43,619 nucleotides of DNA. Origin: Burkholderiales bacterium. GTDB taxonomy: Bacteria; Pseudomonadota; Gammaproteobacteria; Burkholderiales; Burkholderiaceae. The position numbers and the translations under genes were made by a program. The notes under the pieces were generated by a model that made no database searches, was not told the DNA's origin, and saw only the letters and a list, made by a program, of their open reading frames with translations. Where the stretch lies: positions 1 through 43,619 of the forward strand of contig JAMFSK010000084.1 in assembly GCA_026225235.1 (NCBI GenBank), read 5' to 3'. Positions 7,227 to 16,025 of this stretch are shown here, in pieces (the stretch's first letter is position 1; the number at the start of each line of letters is the position of its first letter).

Positions 7227-8474
7227 ATGAAAAGGCGTACCTTTTTGTCGGCAGTCGGTTCGGGGCTGGTGACCGCTGCGGGCACGACACTGCCCAAGGC
7301 TGCATTCGCCGCAAGCGGCGGAGAGCCGATCAAGCTGGGTCTGTTGTTCTCTCAGTCGGGCACGATGGCCAACAACGAATCGTTGCTCAAAGACACCGCG
7401 CTGATGACGATCGACCAGATCAATGCGAAGGGCGGTGTGCTCGGACGCCAGGTGGAAGGCGTGGTCGTCGATCCGGCTTCAGACTGGCCCATGTATGCCC
7501 AGCTCTCGAAGCAGTTGATCCTGCGCGACAAATGCGCGGCCCTGTTCGGCTGCTGGACGTCGGTGTCGCGCAAGTCCGTGCTGCCCGTCGTCGAGGCGCA
7601 GGACAGCTTGTTGTTCTATCCGCTTCACTTTGAAGGCGAAGAGCAGTCGAAGAATGTGGTCTACCTGAACTCGCCGCCGAGCAGTTCGGTGTTGCCCGCC
7701 ATCGACTACCTGATGGGCGAACAGGGTGGCGAGGCGAAGCGGTTCTACATGATCGGCAGCGACTATGTCTGGCCGCGCACGATCAACAAGATGCTCAAGG
7801 GTTACTTCAAGACCAAGGGCATCCCCGACTCCGCGTTGCGCGAGCGTTACGTGCCGTTCGGACAATCGAATTTCCAGACCATCGTGCGCGATATCAAGGA
7901 CTTCGCTGCGCAACCGGGCGGTCAGGCGATCGTCGTGATGACAGTGGTGGGCGATTCGATTCCCGCGATGTTCAAGGAAGCCATCAATCAGGGCATCCGC
8001 GCAACGGATATTCCGATCCTCGGGCTCGACGTCGTCGACAGCGATCTTGAAGGTCTCGACACGAAGCCGCTGGTCGGCCATCTGAGCTGCTGGTGCTACT
8101 TCCAGAACGTCGACACGCCGGAGAACAAGCAGTTCAAGAGCGACTGGAAGAACTACGTCACGGCCCACAGCCTCAAGCACCGGCCGGACATGGTGATCGA
8201 TCCGATGGTCTCGACGTATCTCGGGATCAACCTCTGGGCAAAGGCCGCAACGAAGGCAAACTCGACCAGTGCGGATGCAGTGCGCACGGCGCTTGCGGGT
8301 CAGTCGATGGTCGATCCGGCCGGCTATACGGTGAAGATGGACGAGTCGAGTCAGTACCTGTGGCGTGGCGACATGATCGGCTCGATCAATGCGAACCAGG
8401 GTTTCGACATCCTCTGGAAGTCGAAGGATATCGTCAAACCGATTCCTTTCAGCCCGTATATCGGCAAGGCGTAA
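7227..8474 (+). CDS. urtA: UrtA-type urea/short-chain amide ABC transporter binding protein, 415 aa
   Basis: Periplasmic substrate-binding protein of the UrtA/FmdD family. The N-terminus has a twin-arginine signal (KRRTFL, then a hydrophobic stretch to AAFA near residue 28), so it is probably exported folded by Tat. Family segments include 'IKLGLLFSQSGTMANNESLL', 'DPASDWPMYAQLSKQLI', 'GCWTSVSRKSVLPV', 'DYVWPRTINKML' and 'GHLSCWCYFQNVDTPENKQF'. Start is the ATG at 7227 with GGAG seven bases upstream; the frame stays open further upstream only because it reads through the leader terminator. First gene of a tight five-gene transporter operon. Linkage to an acetamidase/formamidase and AmiC/AmiR suggests that formamide, acetamide or urea is transported; the exact ligand is unknown. 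Confidence 0.88.
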   Translation: MKRRTFLSAVGSGLVTAAGTTLPKAAFAASGGEPIKLGLLFSQSGTMANNESLLKDTALMTIDQINAKGGVLGRQVEGVVVDPASDWPMYAQLSKQLILRDKCAALFGCWTSVSRKSVLPVVEAQDSLLFYPLHFEGEEQSKNVVYLNSPPSSSVLPAIDYLMGEQGGEAKRFYMIGSDYVWPRTINKMLKGYFKTKGIPDSALRERYVPFGQSNFQTIVRDIKDFAAQPGGQAIVVMTVVGDSIPAMFKEAINQGIRATDIPILGLDVVDSDLEGLDTKPLVGHLSCWCYFQNVDTPENKQFKSDWKNYVTAHSLKHRPDMVIDPMVSTYLGINLWAKAATKANSTSADAVRTALAGQSMVDPAGYTVKMDESSQYLWRGDMIGSINANQGFDILWKSKDIVKPIPFSPYIGKA

Positions 8475-8478
8475 GGCA

Positions 8479-10089
8479 ATGAAGAAGGGCAGGCGGTTTC
8501 TTCTGGCGTTGATGTGCATGGTGTTGGTGAGCACGGGTGCCCATGCTGCAACCGATCGCGGGGCGCTGCTGACGGCGTTTTGCGCGACCGATGGGAGCAA
8601 GGTCAGCGCGCTCGGACATTTTGTCGAGGCGGGTGTGTCGGACGACCCGCAAGAGCGGGCCTGGGCACGCCAGATCGTCGATGCCCTTCACAACGGCGCA
8701 CTGGTCTGTAGCGCAAGTGGACAGGCGTCGCTGCAAGGTACGCCGCCGCTCGACGCCGCTACGCTGAAACCGTCTGCCAGCAGCAATGCCGCCGACCTGC
8801 CTTACGTGCCGAGCATCGTCATGATGCGCAAGCTCGCGGTGGCGTCGGCGGAAATCGACCTGTTCTCGGCACAACAGGATGTGCGCGCGAACGCTGCGCA
8901 TCAGATCGACAAGTTCTTTACGTTGCTCGATCCGGCGATCGTTAGCCGAGCAATCAAACATGAGCACGACCCCGACATTGCTTCGGTGCTGACAGTGGCG
9001 ATGGCCAAACGCGGCCTCAGCAGCGCCGACCGGGCCGACCGGCTCGCGGCAATCAAGGCGGTGGCCGAGGTGCCCAGCGAAACGGCGCGCACCGCGCTCG
9101 CCAATTTTGTCGCACAGGACTCGGTGCGTTCCGATCCTGAAGTGATGGCTGCGGTTCAAGGGGCGATCCGCGATATCGATACCGCGCTGTCGTTCGGCAA
9201 GGCGCTGTCGATCGTCTTCAGCGGCCTGAGTTACGCGGGGGTCCTCCTGCTGACGGCACTCGGCCTGTCGATCGTGTTCGGACTGATGGGCGTGATCAAC
9301 CTCGCGCATGGTGAGTTCATCATGATTGGCGCCTACTCGACCTATCTGGTCGAACGCTTTATGCAGACCTATCTGCCGGGATGGTTCGACACCTACATCT
9401 TTGTCGCGATTCCGGTGGCATTCGTGATTTGTGCGATCTCCGGCATGCTGCTCGAGTTCTTTGTGATCCGCTTTCTCTATCGCAGGCCGCTCGAAACCCT
9501 GCTGGCGACCTGGGCGGTCAGCATCGCCCTGATCAAGCTGGTGCAGGTGCTGTTCGGCTCGCAGAACGTCGAGTTCGTCACGCCAGCGTTCCTGAATGGC
9601 GGGATGCAGGTGTCGGCGGGCTTCTTCGTGACGTACAACCGCGTCTTCGCCATCGTGCTCGCCATGCTGATTTTTGCGGCGACCTTCGCTGTCGTGCGCC
9701 TGACGAAGCTGGGCCTATTGATGCGCGCCACGACCCAGTTGCGCGACATTGCACGATGCCTCGGCGTGCCCGCCGAGCGAGTGGACCGCCTTGCCTTTGG
9801 CCTCGGCGCCGGTCTGGCGGGTCTTGCCGGTGTTGTGCTCACGCAAATCGCCAGTGTCAATCCATCGATGGGCACGGGTTTCGTCGTCGACTCATTTATG
9901 GTCGTCGTGCTCGGCGGCGCCGGCAGCCTGCTCGGTACGGTCGTCTCTTCACTCGCCCTTGGCGAGATCAACCAGTTCATTGAACCGTTCTACGGCGCCG
10001 TGGCCGCGAAAGTGGTGGTGCTGCTCCTGATCGTGCTGATCATCCAGAAGCGTCCGCAAGGACTCTTCGCCCTGAAGACCCGCGCATGA
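8479..10089 (+). CDS. urtB: UrtB-type ABC transporter permease with N-terminal extracytoplasmic domain, 536 aa
   Basis: A signal-like N-terminus (residues 1-24, ending GAHA) is followed by a helical, HEAT-like region of roughly 210 residues before the membrane part, the usual organisation of UrtB as opposed to the shorter LivH. The permease part starts near 'LSIVFSGLSYAGVLLLTALGL' and carries the LivH-type 'GLMGVINLAHGEFIMIGAY' and 'LARCLGVPAERVDRLAFGLG'-like cytoplasmic coupling segment (here IARCLGVPAERVDRLAFGLG). It begins four bases after the urtA stop. It would form the membrane channel with UrtC and bind the UrtD/UrtE ATPases. The ATG at 8479 is preferred over an upstream frame extension that overlaps urtA. 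Confidence 0.87.
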   Translation: MKKGRRFLLALMCMVLVSTGAHAATDRGALLTAFCATDGSKVSALGHFVEAGVSDDPQERAWARQIVDALHNGALVCSASGQASLQGTPPLDAATLKPSASSNAADLPYVPSIVMMRKLAVASAEIDLFSAQQDVRANAAHQIDKFFTLLDPAIVSRAIKHEHDPDIASVLTVAMAKRGLSSADRADRLAAIKAVAEVPSETARTALANFVAQDSVRSDPEVMAAVQGAIRDIDTALSFGKALSIVFSGLSYAGVLLLTALGLSIVFGLMGVINLAHGEFIMIGAYSTYLVERFMQTYLPGWFDTYIFVAIPVAFVICAISGMLLEFFVIRFLYRRPLETLLATWAVSIALIKLVQVLFGSQNVEFVTPAFLNGGMQVSAGFFVTYNRVFAIVLAMLIFAATFAVVRLTKLGLLMRATTQLRDIARCLGVPAERVDRLAFGLGAGLAGLAGVVLTQIASVNPSMGTGFVVDSFMVVVLGGAGSLLGTVVSSLALGEINQFIEPFYGAVAAKVVVLLLIVLIIQKRPQGLFALKTRA

Positions 10090-11201
10090 CGATATCCACC
10101 GAAGCCGTGATCCGCCGGAACTGGACTTTGTCCGCCTTCGCCTCGAAATGGATGGAACTGGGCATCGTGCCGCTGCTGGTGCTGGTGGCGCTCTATCTGC
10201 CGCTGTCGTACTTTGCGATTCCCGACACCAATGTGCTGCATCTGTCGCTGTTCGGCATCAACCTGATCGGGCAGATCATGTGTTTTGCCCTGCTGGCGCT
10301 CGCACTCGATCTGGTGTGGGGGTATGCGGGCATCCTGAGCCTGGGGCACGGCGTGTTCTTCGGCATCGGGGGCTACCTGATGGCGATCTATTTGCTCAAC
10401 GGCGCCTACACCGAAACGCATGTGTTGCCTGACTTCATCCAGTATATGGGCACGGGCGGTTTCCCAGCTGTCTGGAAGATCTTTTCGCGGCTTGATGTGA
10501 CGGTGTTGATCACGATCGTATTCGCGGCTGCGGTTGCCGGCGCATTCGGTTTTGTCACCTTTCGTTCGCGGATCAATGGCGTCTACCTGTCGATCATTAC
10601 GCAGGCCCTGACGTATGCGTTGATGCTGCTGTTGTTCATCAACGACGTCGGACTCGGCGGTAACAACGGCATGACCGGTTTTACTAGTATCGCCGGGCAC
10701 CGGATCGCGGACGTCTCGACTCAGATCGGGCTGGCCGTGTGTTCGTGCCTGCTGCTCGTGCTTGCTTACATCGGCGTTCGCTATCTCGCGCACTCAAGCT
10801 TTGGCCGGGCCTTGATCGCCGTTCGCGACGACGAGGCGCGCATGCGCTTTCTGGGTTATCGCACCCATACGCTGAAGCTCATCGCCTGGTGCCTGTCGGC
10901 GGTGATCGCGGCGCTGGCCGGCATGCTGTATGTGCCACAGGTGGGCATCGTGAACCCGACCATCGTCTCGCCCCAGTTGTCGGTCGAGATCGCCGTGTGG
11001 GTGGCGATCGGAGGGCGCGGCACACTGATCGGGGCGATCGCGGGCGCGATCCTCGTCAATGGCCTCAAATTCTGGCTCAGTGCGCAATGGCCGGCGGTCT
11101 GGCCATTCATCCTGGCAGGTGTGACGCTGGTAATCGTGGTGGCCTTCGGCAATGGCGTGTGGGGCACCCTGAAGGCTGCCGGCGAGGAGTCGAAGCGATG
11201 A
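10086..11201 (+). CDS. urtC: UrtC-type ABC transporter permease, 371 aa
   Basis: LivM-family integral membrane protein with about ten hydrophobic segments. The motif 'DLVWGYAGILSLGHGVFFGIGGYLM' (about 71-95) and the late 'ALIAVRDDEARMRFLGY' coupling segment are standard for UrtC/LivM. Start ATG at 10086 overlaps the urtB stop as ATGA, implying translational coupling. It pairs with UrtB to form the transmembrane channel. Length is typical of UrtC, which is longer than LivM because of the loop after 'AYTETHVLPDFIQYMGTGG'. Nothing unusual was seen. Confidence 0.88.
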   Translation: MTISTEAVIRRNWTLSAFASKWMELGIVPLLVLVALYLPLSYFAIPDTNVLHLSLFGINLIGQIMCFALLALALDLVWGYAGILSLGHGVFFGIGGYLMAIYLLNGAYTETHVLPDFIQYMGTGGFPAVWKIFSRLDVTVLITIVFAAAVAGAFGFVTFRSRINGVYLSIITQALTYALMLLLFINDVGLGGNNGMTGFTSIAGHRIADVSTQIGLAVCSCLLLVLAYIGVRYLAHSSFGRALIAVRDDEARMRFLGYRTHTLKLIAWCLSAVIAALAGMLYVPQVGIVNPTIVSPQLSVEIAVWVAIGGRGTLIGAIAGAILVNGLKFWLSAQWPAVWPFILAGVTLVIVVAFGNGVWGTLKAAGEESKR

Positions 11202-11953
11202 GTGCCGGGACTTCCAGCACAGCGATTTATATCAGCGGACTGCACGTGCGCTTCTCGGGTTTTGCCGCGCTCACCAATCTGTCGATGGAGCTTCGGTACG
11301 GTGAGATCCGCGCGATCATCGGCCCGAACGGCGCGGGCAAGACGACCTTGATGGACGTCATCACGGGCAAGACCCGTCCCGCGAGCGGCGAGGTCTTTCT
11401 CGACAAAGTCACGAACCTTGCCGCGCTCGATGAAACCTCGATCGCCCGGCTCGGCATTGGCCGCAAGTTTCAGAAACCCAGCATCTTCGAAGCCCTGCTG
11501 GTCCGCGAAAATCTAGAACTCGCGATCCGAAAGGGGCGCGGCTATGCGGACATGATTCGTTCGCATGTGAAGGCCGAGCAGAACCAGCGCATCGACGAAG
11601 TCCTGGCCACAATCGGCCTCGAGGCCGAAGGCAGCCGCCTCGCGGGCACGCTGTCGCACGGTCAGAAGCAGTGGCTCGAAATCGGCATGTTGCTGGTGGC
11701 CGATCCGCACGTGATCCTGCTCGACGAACCGGTCGCGGGCATGACAGACCATGAAACGGCCCGCACGGCCGAACTGATTGCGGGGCTCAAGTCGCCCGAG
11801 CGTGCGGTGGTGGTGATCGAACACGATATGGATTTTGTCGGCGAGATCGCCGATCTCGTCAGCGTCCTTCACGAAGGACAGTTACTGGGCGAGGGATCGA
11901 TGGAACAGGTCCGTAGCGATCCGCGTGTGATTCAGGTTTACCTCGGACGATAA
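11198..11953 (+). CDS. urtD: UrtD-type ABC transporter ATPase, 251 aa
   Basis: LivG-family ATP-binding subunit. Walker A is GPNGAGKTT (42-50), followed by the Q-loop region 'GRKFQKPSIFEALLVRENL', an ABC signature variant LSHGQKQ, Walker B 'VILLDEPVAGM' and the switch His in 'VIEHDMDFV'. The ATG at 11198 overlaps the urtC stop (ATGA). The frame is open much further upstream inside urtC but that is out-of-frame shadow. It powers uptake together with UrtE at the cytoplasmic face of UrtB/UrtC. Confidence 0.9.
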   Translation: MSAGTSSTAIYISGLHVRFSGFAALTNLSMELRYGEIRAIIGPNGAGKTTLMDVITGKTRPASGEVFLDKVTNLAALDETSIARLGIGRKFQKPSIFEALLVRENLELAIRKGRGYADMIRSHVKAEQNQRIDEVLATIGLEAEGSRLAGTLSHGQKQWLEIGMLLVADPHVILLDEPVAGMTDHETARTAELIAGLKSPERAVVVIEHDMDFVGEIADLVSVLHEGQLLGEGSMEQVRSDPRVIQVYLGR

Positions 11954-11955
11954 GT

Positions 11956-12660
11956 ATGCTGAAAATCGCCGGTATCAATCAGTTCTATGGCAGCAGCCAT
12001 ACCTTGCGCGATGTCTCGCTCGAAGTCGCCCAAGGTGCGTGCACGGTGGTGCTGGGGCGCAATGGCGTGGGCAAGACCACGCTGCTCAAGTGTCTCGTCG
12101 GGTTATTGCCGGTCAAGGGCGGCGGTATCGCGCTCGCGGGGCGCGACATCACGCGCACCCCGTGCCACAAGCGCGTCGATGCGGGTCTGGGATATGTGCC
12201 GCAGGGGCGTGAGATTTTCCCGCTGCTGACGGTCGAGGAAAATCTGCAGATCGGTGCCTACGCGGGCGAACGCAACCAGACGGCCGAGGGCAAGCAATTC
12301 TCGTTCGACGACGTCTTTCACACGTTTCCCGTGCTCAAGACAATGCGCCGCCGCATCGCCGGCAACTTGTCGGGGGGACAGCAGCAGCAACTCGCAATCG
12401 GCCGGGCACTGCTGACCAACCCGAAGCTCCTGATTCTCGACGAACCCACCGAAGGCATCCAGCCTTCGATCGTCATGGAGATCGAAGCCGTGCTCCGCTC
12501 GCTCAAAGGCACGCTCTCGATTCTGCTCGTCGAGCAGTTTTTCGATTTTGCTCAGGCCGTGGCGGACGACTACGTGGTGCTGGTGCGAGGCCAGGTTGTC
12601 TCGGCCGGCAAGAGTGACCAAATGGAAGCGAACAATGTTCGCTCGCTGATTTCAGTGTGA
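11956..12660 (+). CDS. urtE: UrtE-type ABC transporter ATPase, 234 aa
   Basis: LivF-family ATP-binding subunit and the last transporter gene, two bases after urtD. Walker A is GRNGVGKTT (34-42), signature LSGGQQQQLAIGRAL, Walker B 'LLILDEPTEGIQP', switch region 'LLVEQFFDFA'. The 'GYVPQGREIFPLLTVEENL' Q-loop segment is characteristic of LivF/UrtE. Length is normal. Together with UrtD it forms the nucleotide-binding pair for the amide/urea importer. Confidence 0.9.
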   Translation: MLKIAGINQFYGSSHTLRDVSLEVAQGACTVVLGRNGVGKTTLLKCLVGLLPVKGGGIALAGRDITRTPCHKRVDAGLGYVPQGREIFPLLTVEENLQIGAYAGERNQTAEGKQFSFDDVFHTFPVLKTMRRRIAGNLSGGQQQQLAIGRALLTNPKLLILDEPTEGIQPSIVMEIEAVLRSLKGTLSILLVEQFFDFAQAVADDYVVLVRGQVVSAGKSDQMEANNVRSLISV

Positions 12661-12735
12661 TGCACGCGCTTGCGCCAGCCTGTCCGGCGCGAGGCGTGGC
12701 ATCGAATTCGACAACTCATCATTCAAGGATCTCAG

Positions 12736-13731
12736 ATGAACTGGCTTGAACAATCGATCATGTACGCGCGCGGAGTCGCGCGCGGCCGGGTCGGCGAGAC
12801 GCATGAACTCACCGAAGCGCGCCAGGGCAAATTCCACTACACGATGGGCCCGTACTCCGATCCGGTGCTTCACATTGCCCCGGGTGACCGCGTGATCGTC
12901 GACACGCGCGACGCGTTCGAGGGCAAGATCAAGACCGAGCAGGACCTGCCGAGCCAGAAGCTGACCGTCCCCTTTCTGAATCCGCAGAACGGCCCGATCA
13001 TGATCGAAGGCGCGGAGAAGGGCGATGTGGTCGCGGTCTATATCGAGTCGATGAAACCACGTGGCGACAATCCGCGCGGCACTTGCTGCCTGATTCCGCG
13101 CTTCGGTGCGCTGACCGGCACCGACTACACGGCAACGCTCAATGATCCGCTGCCGGAAATCACCCGGAAGATCGACGTCGACGAAGAAGGGGTGTACTGG
13201 AGCAAGCGCGTGACGCTGCCGTACAAGCCGCATATCGGCACGCTGAGCCTGTCGCCCGAGATCGATTCGATCAACTCGCTGACTCCCGACAACCATGGCG
13301 GCAATATGGACGTGCCCGACATGGGGCCCGGCAGCATCACCTATCTGCCGGTGCGTTCACCCGGTGCCCGGCTGTTTATCGGCGACGCGCACGCCTGCCA
13401 GGGCGATGGTGAAGTATGCGGCACGGCCGTCGAATACGCGAGCCAGACCACCATCCATGTCGACCTGATCAAGGGCTGGCATATCGACTGGCCACGGCTC
13501 GAGACGGATGCGCTGCTGATGTGCATCGGTAGCGCACGGCCGCTGGAAGATGCCACCCGCATCGCTTATAACCAGCTCGTGTTGTGGCTCGAAAAGGAAT
13601 ACGGCTTCGACCGCTGGGATGCGTACATGATGCTGAGCCAATGCGGCCAGGTCCGGCTGGGCAACTTCGTCGATCCGAAGTATTCGGTGGGCGCCGCGAT
13701 CAGCAAGAAGTATCTTGCTCCGGCACCCTGA
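12736..13731 (+). CDS. Acetamidase/formamidase family amidohydrolase, 331 aa
   Basis: Belongs to the acetamidase/formamidase family (FmdA/AmdA type), which hydrolyses short amides to ammonia and carboxylate. Visible family segments are 'FHYTMGPYSDPVLHIAPGDRVIVDTRDAFEG', quoted here in part as 'HIAPGDRVIVDTRDAFEG', then 'NPQNGPIMIEGAEKGDVVAV', 'TLSLSPE', 'DNHGGNMDVPDM', 'GDAHACQGDGEVCGTAVE' and the C-terminal 'DAYMMLSQCGQVRLGNFVDP'. At 331 aa it is shorter than the roughly 400-aa Methylophilus formamidase. AAGGA lies six bases before the ATG at 12736, so that start is preferred to one 66 bases upstream. It follows urtE by 75 bases and gives the operon its catabolic step: nitrogen release from the imported amide. 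Confidence 0.82.
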   Translation: MNWLEQSIMYARGVARGRVGETHELTEARQGKFHYTMGPYSDPVLHIAPGDRVIVDTRDAFEGKIKTEQDLPSQKLTVPFLNPQNGPIMIEGAEKGDVVAVYIESMKPRGDNPRGTCCLIPRFGALTGTDYTATLNDPLPEITRKIDVDEEGVYWSKRVTLPYKPHIGTLSLSPEIDSINSLTPDNHGGNMDVPDMGPGSITYLPVRSPGARLFIGDAHACQGDGEVCGTAVEYASQTTIHVDLIKGWHIDWPRLETDALLMCIGSARPLEDATRIAYNQLVLWLEKEYGFDRWDAYMMLSQCGQVRLGNFVDPKYSVGAAISKKYLAPAP

Positions 13732-13743
13732 GGAGACTCCGCC

Positions 13744-14508
13744 ATGGATTTGCAACTCAAGGGGTTGAAGGCGATCGTCACCGGCGCGACCAAGGGCATT
13801 GGCCTGGCGATTGCGCGCACGCTGGCGGCCGAAGGCGCCGATGTGGCGATCTGTGCGCGCGACGCCGACGCTGCCGCTACTACGTCGGCGGCACTGATCG
13901 AAGCCGGCTCGGTCAGAGCGATCGGTGGGTCGATCGATGTCGCGGACGGTCCGGCCTTGCAAGCGTGGGTTCGGGACGTGGCCGCACAGTGGGGTGGACT
14001 CGATATCGTTGTCGCCAATGTCAGCGCGCTGGCGATCGGCAATGACATCGAGTCGTGGCGCAAGGAGTTCGAAACTGATCTGCTCGGGACGGTCAATCTC
14101 GTCGATGCCGCGATGCCCTTCCTCGAGAAAAGCAAGGCCGCATCGATCGTCGCAATCTCGAGCGTATCGGGTCGCGAGATCGATTTTGCGGCGGGACCCT
14201 ACGGCACGATCAAGGCGGCGCTGATCCACTACGTGCAGGGGCTCGCCTACCAGCTCGCGCCCAAGGGGATTCGCGCGAATACCGTTTCGCCGGGGAACGT
14301 CTATTTCGCGGGCGGTGTCTGGGACTGGATCGAGCACAACAACCCGACGCTGTATGCCGAGGCGCTGGCTTTAAATCCGACGGGCCGTATGGCGCAGCCG
14401 CAGGAAATTGCGAACGCCGTCGCATTCGTAGCGAGTCCTGCAGCGAGTTTTATGAGCGGGAGTAATGTGGTGGTCGACGGTGCGCTGACACGCGGCGTGC
14501 AGTTTTAA
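13744..14508 (+). CDS. SDR-family NAD(P)-dependent oxidoreductase, 254 aa
   Basis: Classical short-chain dehydrogenase: nucleotide-binding TGATKGIG (13-20), 'NVSAL' in place of the usual NNAG (about 92-96), catalytic Ser140, Tyr153 and Lys157 ('GPYGTIKAAL'), and a C-terminal 'SGSNVVVDGALTRGVQF' typical of FabG-like members. The first two of these make the fold certain, but the substrate cannot be assigned. It begins 12 bases after the amidase stop with GGAG nearby, so it is likely co-transcribed and may act on the product side of amide breakdown. It is the last gene before a terminator at 14515-14550. Confidence 0.85.
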   Translation: MDLQLKGLKAIVTGATKGIGLAIARTLAAEGADVAICARDADAAATTSAALIEAGSVRAIGGSIDVADGPALQAWVRDVAAQWGGLDIVVANVSALAIGNDIESWRKEFETDLLGTVNLVDAAMPFLEKSKAASIVAISSVSGREIDFAAGPYGTIKAALIHYVQGLAYQLAPKGIRANTVSPGNVYFAGGVWDWIEHNNPTLYAEALALNPTGRMAQPQEIANAVAFVASPAASFMSGSNVVVDGALTRGVQF

Positions 14509-14514
14509 CGCAGG

Positions 14515-14550
14515 GCGCGGCATGCGATCAGTGGATCGCAGCCGCGCTTT
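14515..14550 (+). terminator. Intrinsic terminator at the end of the urt/amidase/SDR operon
   Basis: GCGCGGC(a)TGCGATC and its complement flank an AGTG loop, followed by TTT. The stem has 14 base pairs with one bulged A. It sits six bases after the SDR stop, in a convergent gap with the cysteine desulfurase gene, and may also serve that gene weakly. Confidence 0.7.
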
Positions 14551-14625
14551 GGCCATTGAGGCGCCGCGTAGCCATCGGACGCTTCCTGCGGGGTCTCCTG
14601 CACAACGGGCAGGTCGGCGAATGCG

Positions 14626-15801
14626 TCAGGCGGCCGAAGCCTGAACAGGCACCGTGAGCGGACCCGACGGTTCGATCACCCGGCGAAAGCATTTGATCGC
14701 ATGGTCGACATCCTGTTCGGTCGTAAATCGTCCGAGGCTGATTCGAACCGTCCGTCCGGCCACATTTTCATCGAGCCCGATCGCACTCAAGACATGAGAA
14801 GGCGTGCCGGCCGCCGAGTTGCATGCGGAGGTCGAAGAAACGGCAAGATCGTCGGCAAGCATGAAGGGGAAGAAGTCCGGGCGGTCGACCGTCACGCTAA
14901 GCGTATGCGGAATGCGAAGGCCCTCCCGTGCGTTTTGCCGAACCCCTTTGAACGAAAGGACGCCGCGGAGAAAACGCTCGCTGAGTGCCGTGATGCGATG
15001 GGTGTCGGAGGACATCTGCTCGGCGGCGATTGCACAGGCGGTTCCCATCCCCACAATCTGGTGTGTTGCCAGGGTGCCTGAGCGCAGCCCCTGTTCATGT
15101 CCGCCGCCGTGCATTTGTGCACAGAGGCGCGAACGCGCTGCGCGGCTCACATAGAGCGCGCCGATGCCCTTGGGTCCATAGACCTTATGCGCCGACATCG
15201 ACATGAGATCGATCCCGAGCGCGACCACGTCGATTGGTACTTTGCCCAGTGCCTGGGCCGCATCCACATGCAACAAGGCGCCGAGCGCATGCACGCTCTC
15301 GGCCATGCTGCCGATATCCGTCAGCGTGCCCAGTTCATTGTTCACGAGCATCAGCGACACCATGCCGGTATTCGGACGCAGAGCGGCAGCCACGGCGGCG
15401 GGCGTAATGGCGCCCTCGCGGGTGGGCGCGATGTACGTGATGAACACACCCTTCGACTCCAGGCGGGCTGCCGTGTCGAGGATCGCTTTGTGTTCGATGG
15501 CGCTGGTCACCAGATGGAACGGTGCGGCGGCCGCCTCGGCGAACCCTTTGAGCGCGAGATTGTTGGATTCGGTGGCGCCCGAGGTCCAGATGATTTCGTC
15601 AGGCATGGCGCCGATCAAGGCCGCGACCTGGCTGCGTGCCTGTTCGACTTTATCCCGCGCTCGGGCGCCGGCCGCGTGAGAACTCGATGCGGGGTTCCCA
15701 AAGATTCCGTCGATCCCCAGGCACTCGCTCATCGCGGTGATGACGCGCGCATCGGCGGGCGTCGTGGCTGCATAGTCAAAGTAGGGCAATTCAATGCTCA
15801 T
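14626..15801 (-). CDS. Cysteine desulfurase (NifS/IscS family), 391 aa
   Basis: PLP-dependent class V aminotransferase-fold enzyme that removes sulfur from cysteine to supply Fe-S clusters or thio-modifications. Motifs: 'YFDYAATTPAD' at the N-terminus, 'SGATESNNLALKG', 'SAIEHKAIL', 'VDAAQALGK', the PLP lysine Lys206 in 'SMSAHKVYGPKG', 'RSGTLATHQIVG' and the persulfide-forming Cys327 in 'SSTSACNSA'. Start is the ATG at 15801; a TTG two codons earlier is possible but adds only two residues. No isc/suf scaffold genes are adjacent, so it appears to be a stand-alone paralogue. It is convergent with the amide operon. Confidence 0.9.
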   Translation of the reverse strand: MSIELPYFDYAATTPADARVITAMSECLGIDGIFGNPASSSHAAGARARDKVEQARSQVAALIGAMPDEIIWTSGATESNNLALKGFAEAAAAPFHLVTSAIEHKAILDTAARLESKGVFITYIAPTREGAITPAAVAAALRPNTGMVSLMLVNNELGTLTDIGSMAESVHALGALLHVDAAQALGKVPIDVVALGIDLMSMSAHKVYGPKGIGALYVSRAARSRLCAQMHGGGHEQGLRSGTLATHQIVGMGTACAIAAEQMSSDTHRITALSERFLRGVLSFKGVRQNAREGLRIPHTLSVTVDRPDFFPFMLADDLAVSSTSACNSAAGTPSHVLSAIGLDENVAGRTVRISLGRFTTEQDVDHAIKCFRRVIEPSGPLTVPVQASAA

Positions 15802-16025
15802 TGTCAAATTCGAAAACCAAACGTCAGACCGAAATTGTAGAGAGCAAGGTGTAGAAATTTGTCTCGAAAAAGGGTCGCGTCTGACATCGTTTAGGAAAAT
15901 GCTTCCCCTGCAATGAACATTGGCAAAATTTGTTTCTCTTTAGATTGGGGAACCCTCGGCGTGGGCGTAGGCAAGTGCCTGAGCCAATGCTCCTGTTACC
16001 CAGCCGGGGCCTCGCGTTTCAGCGG

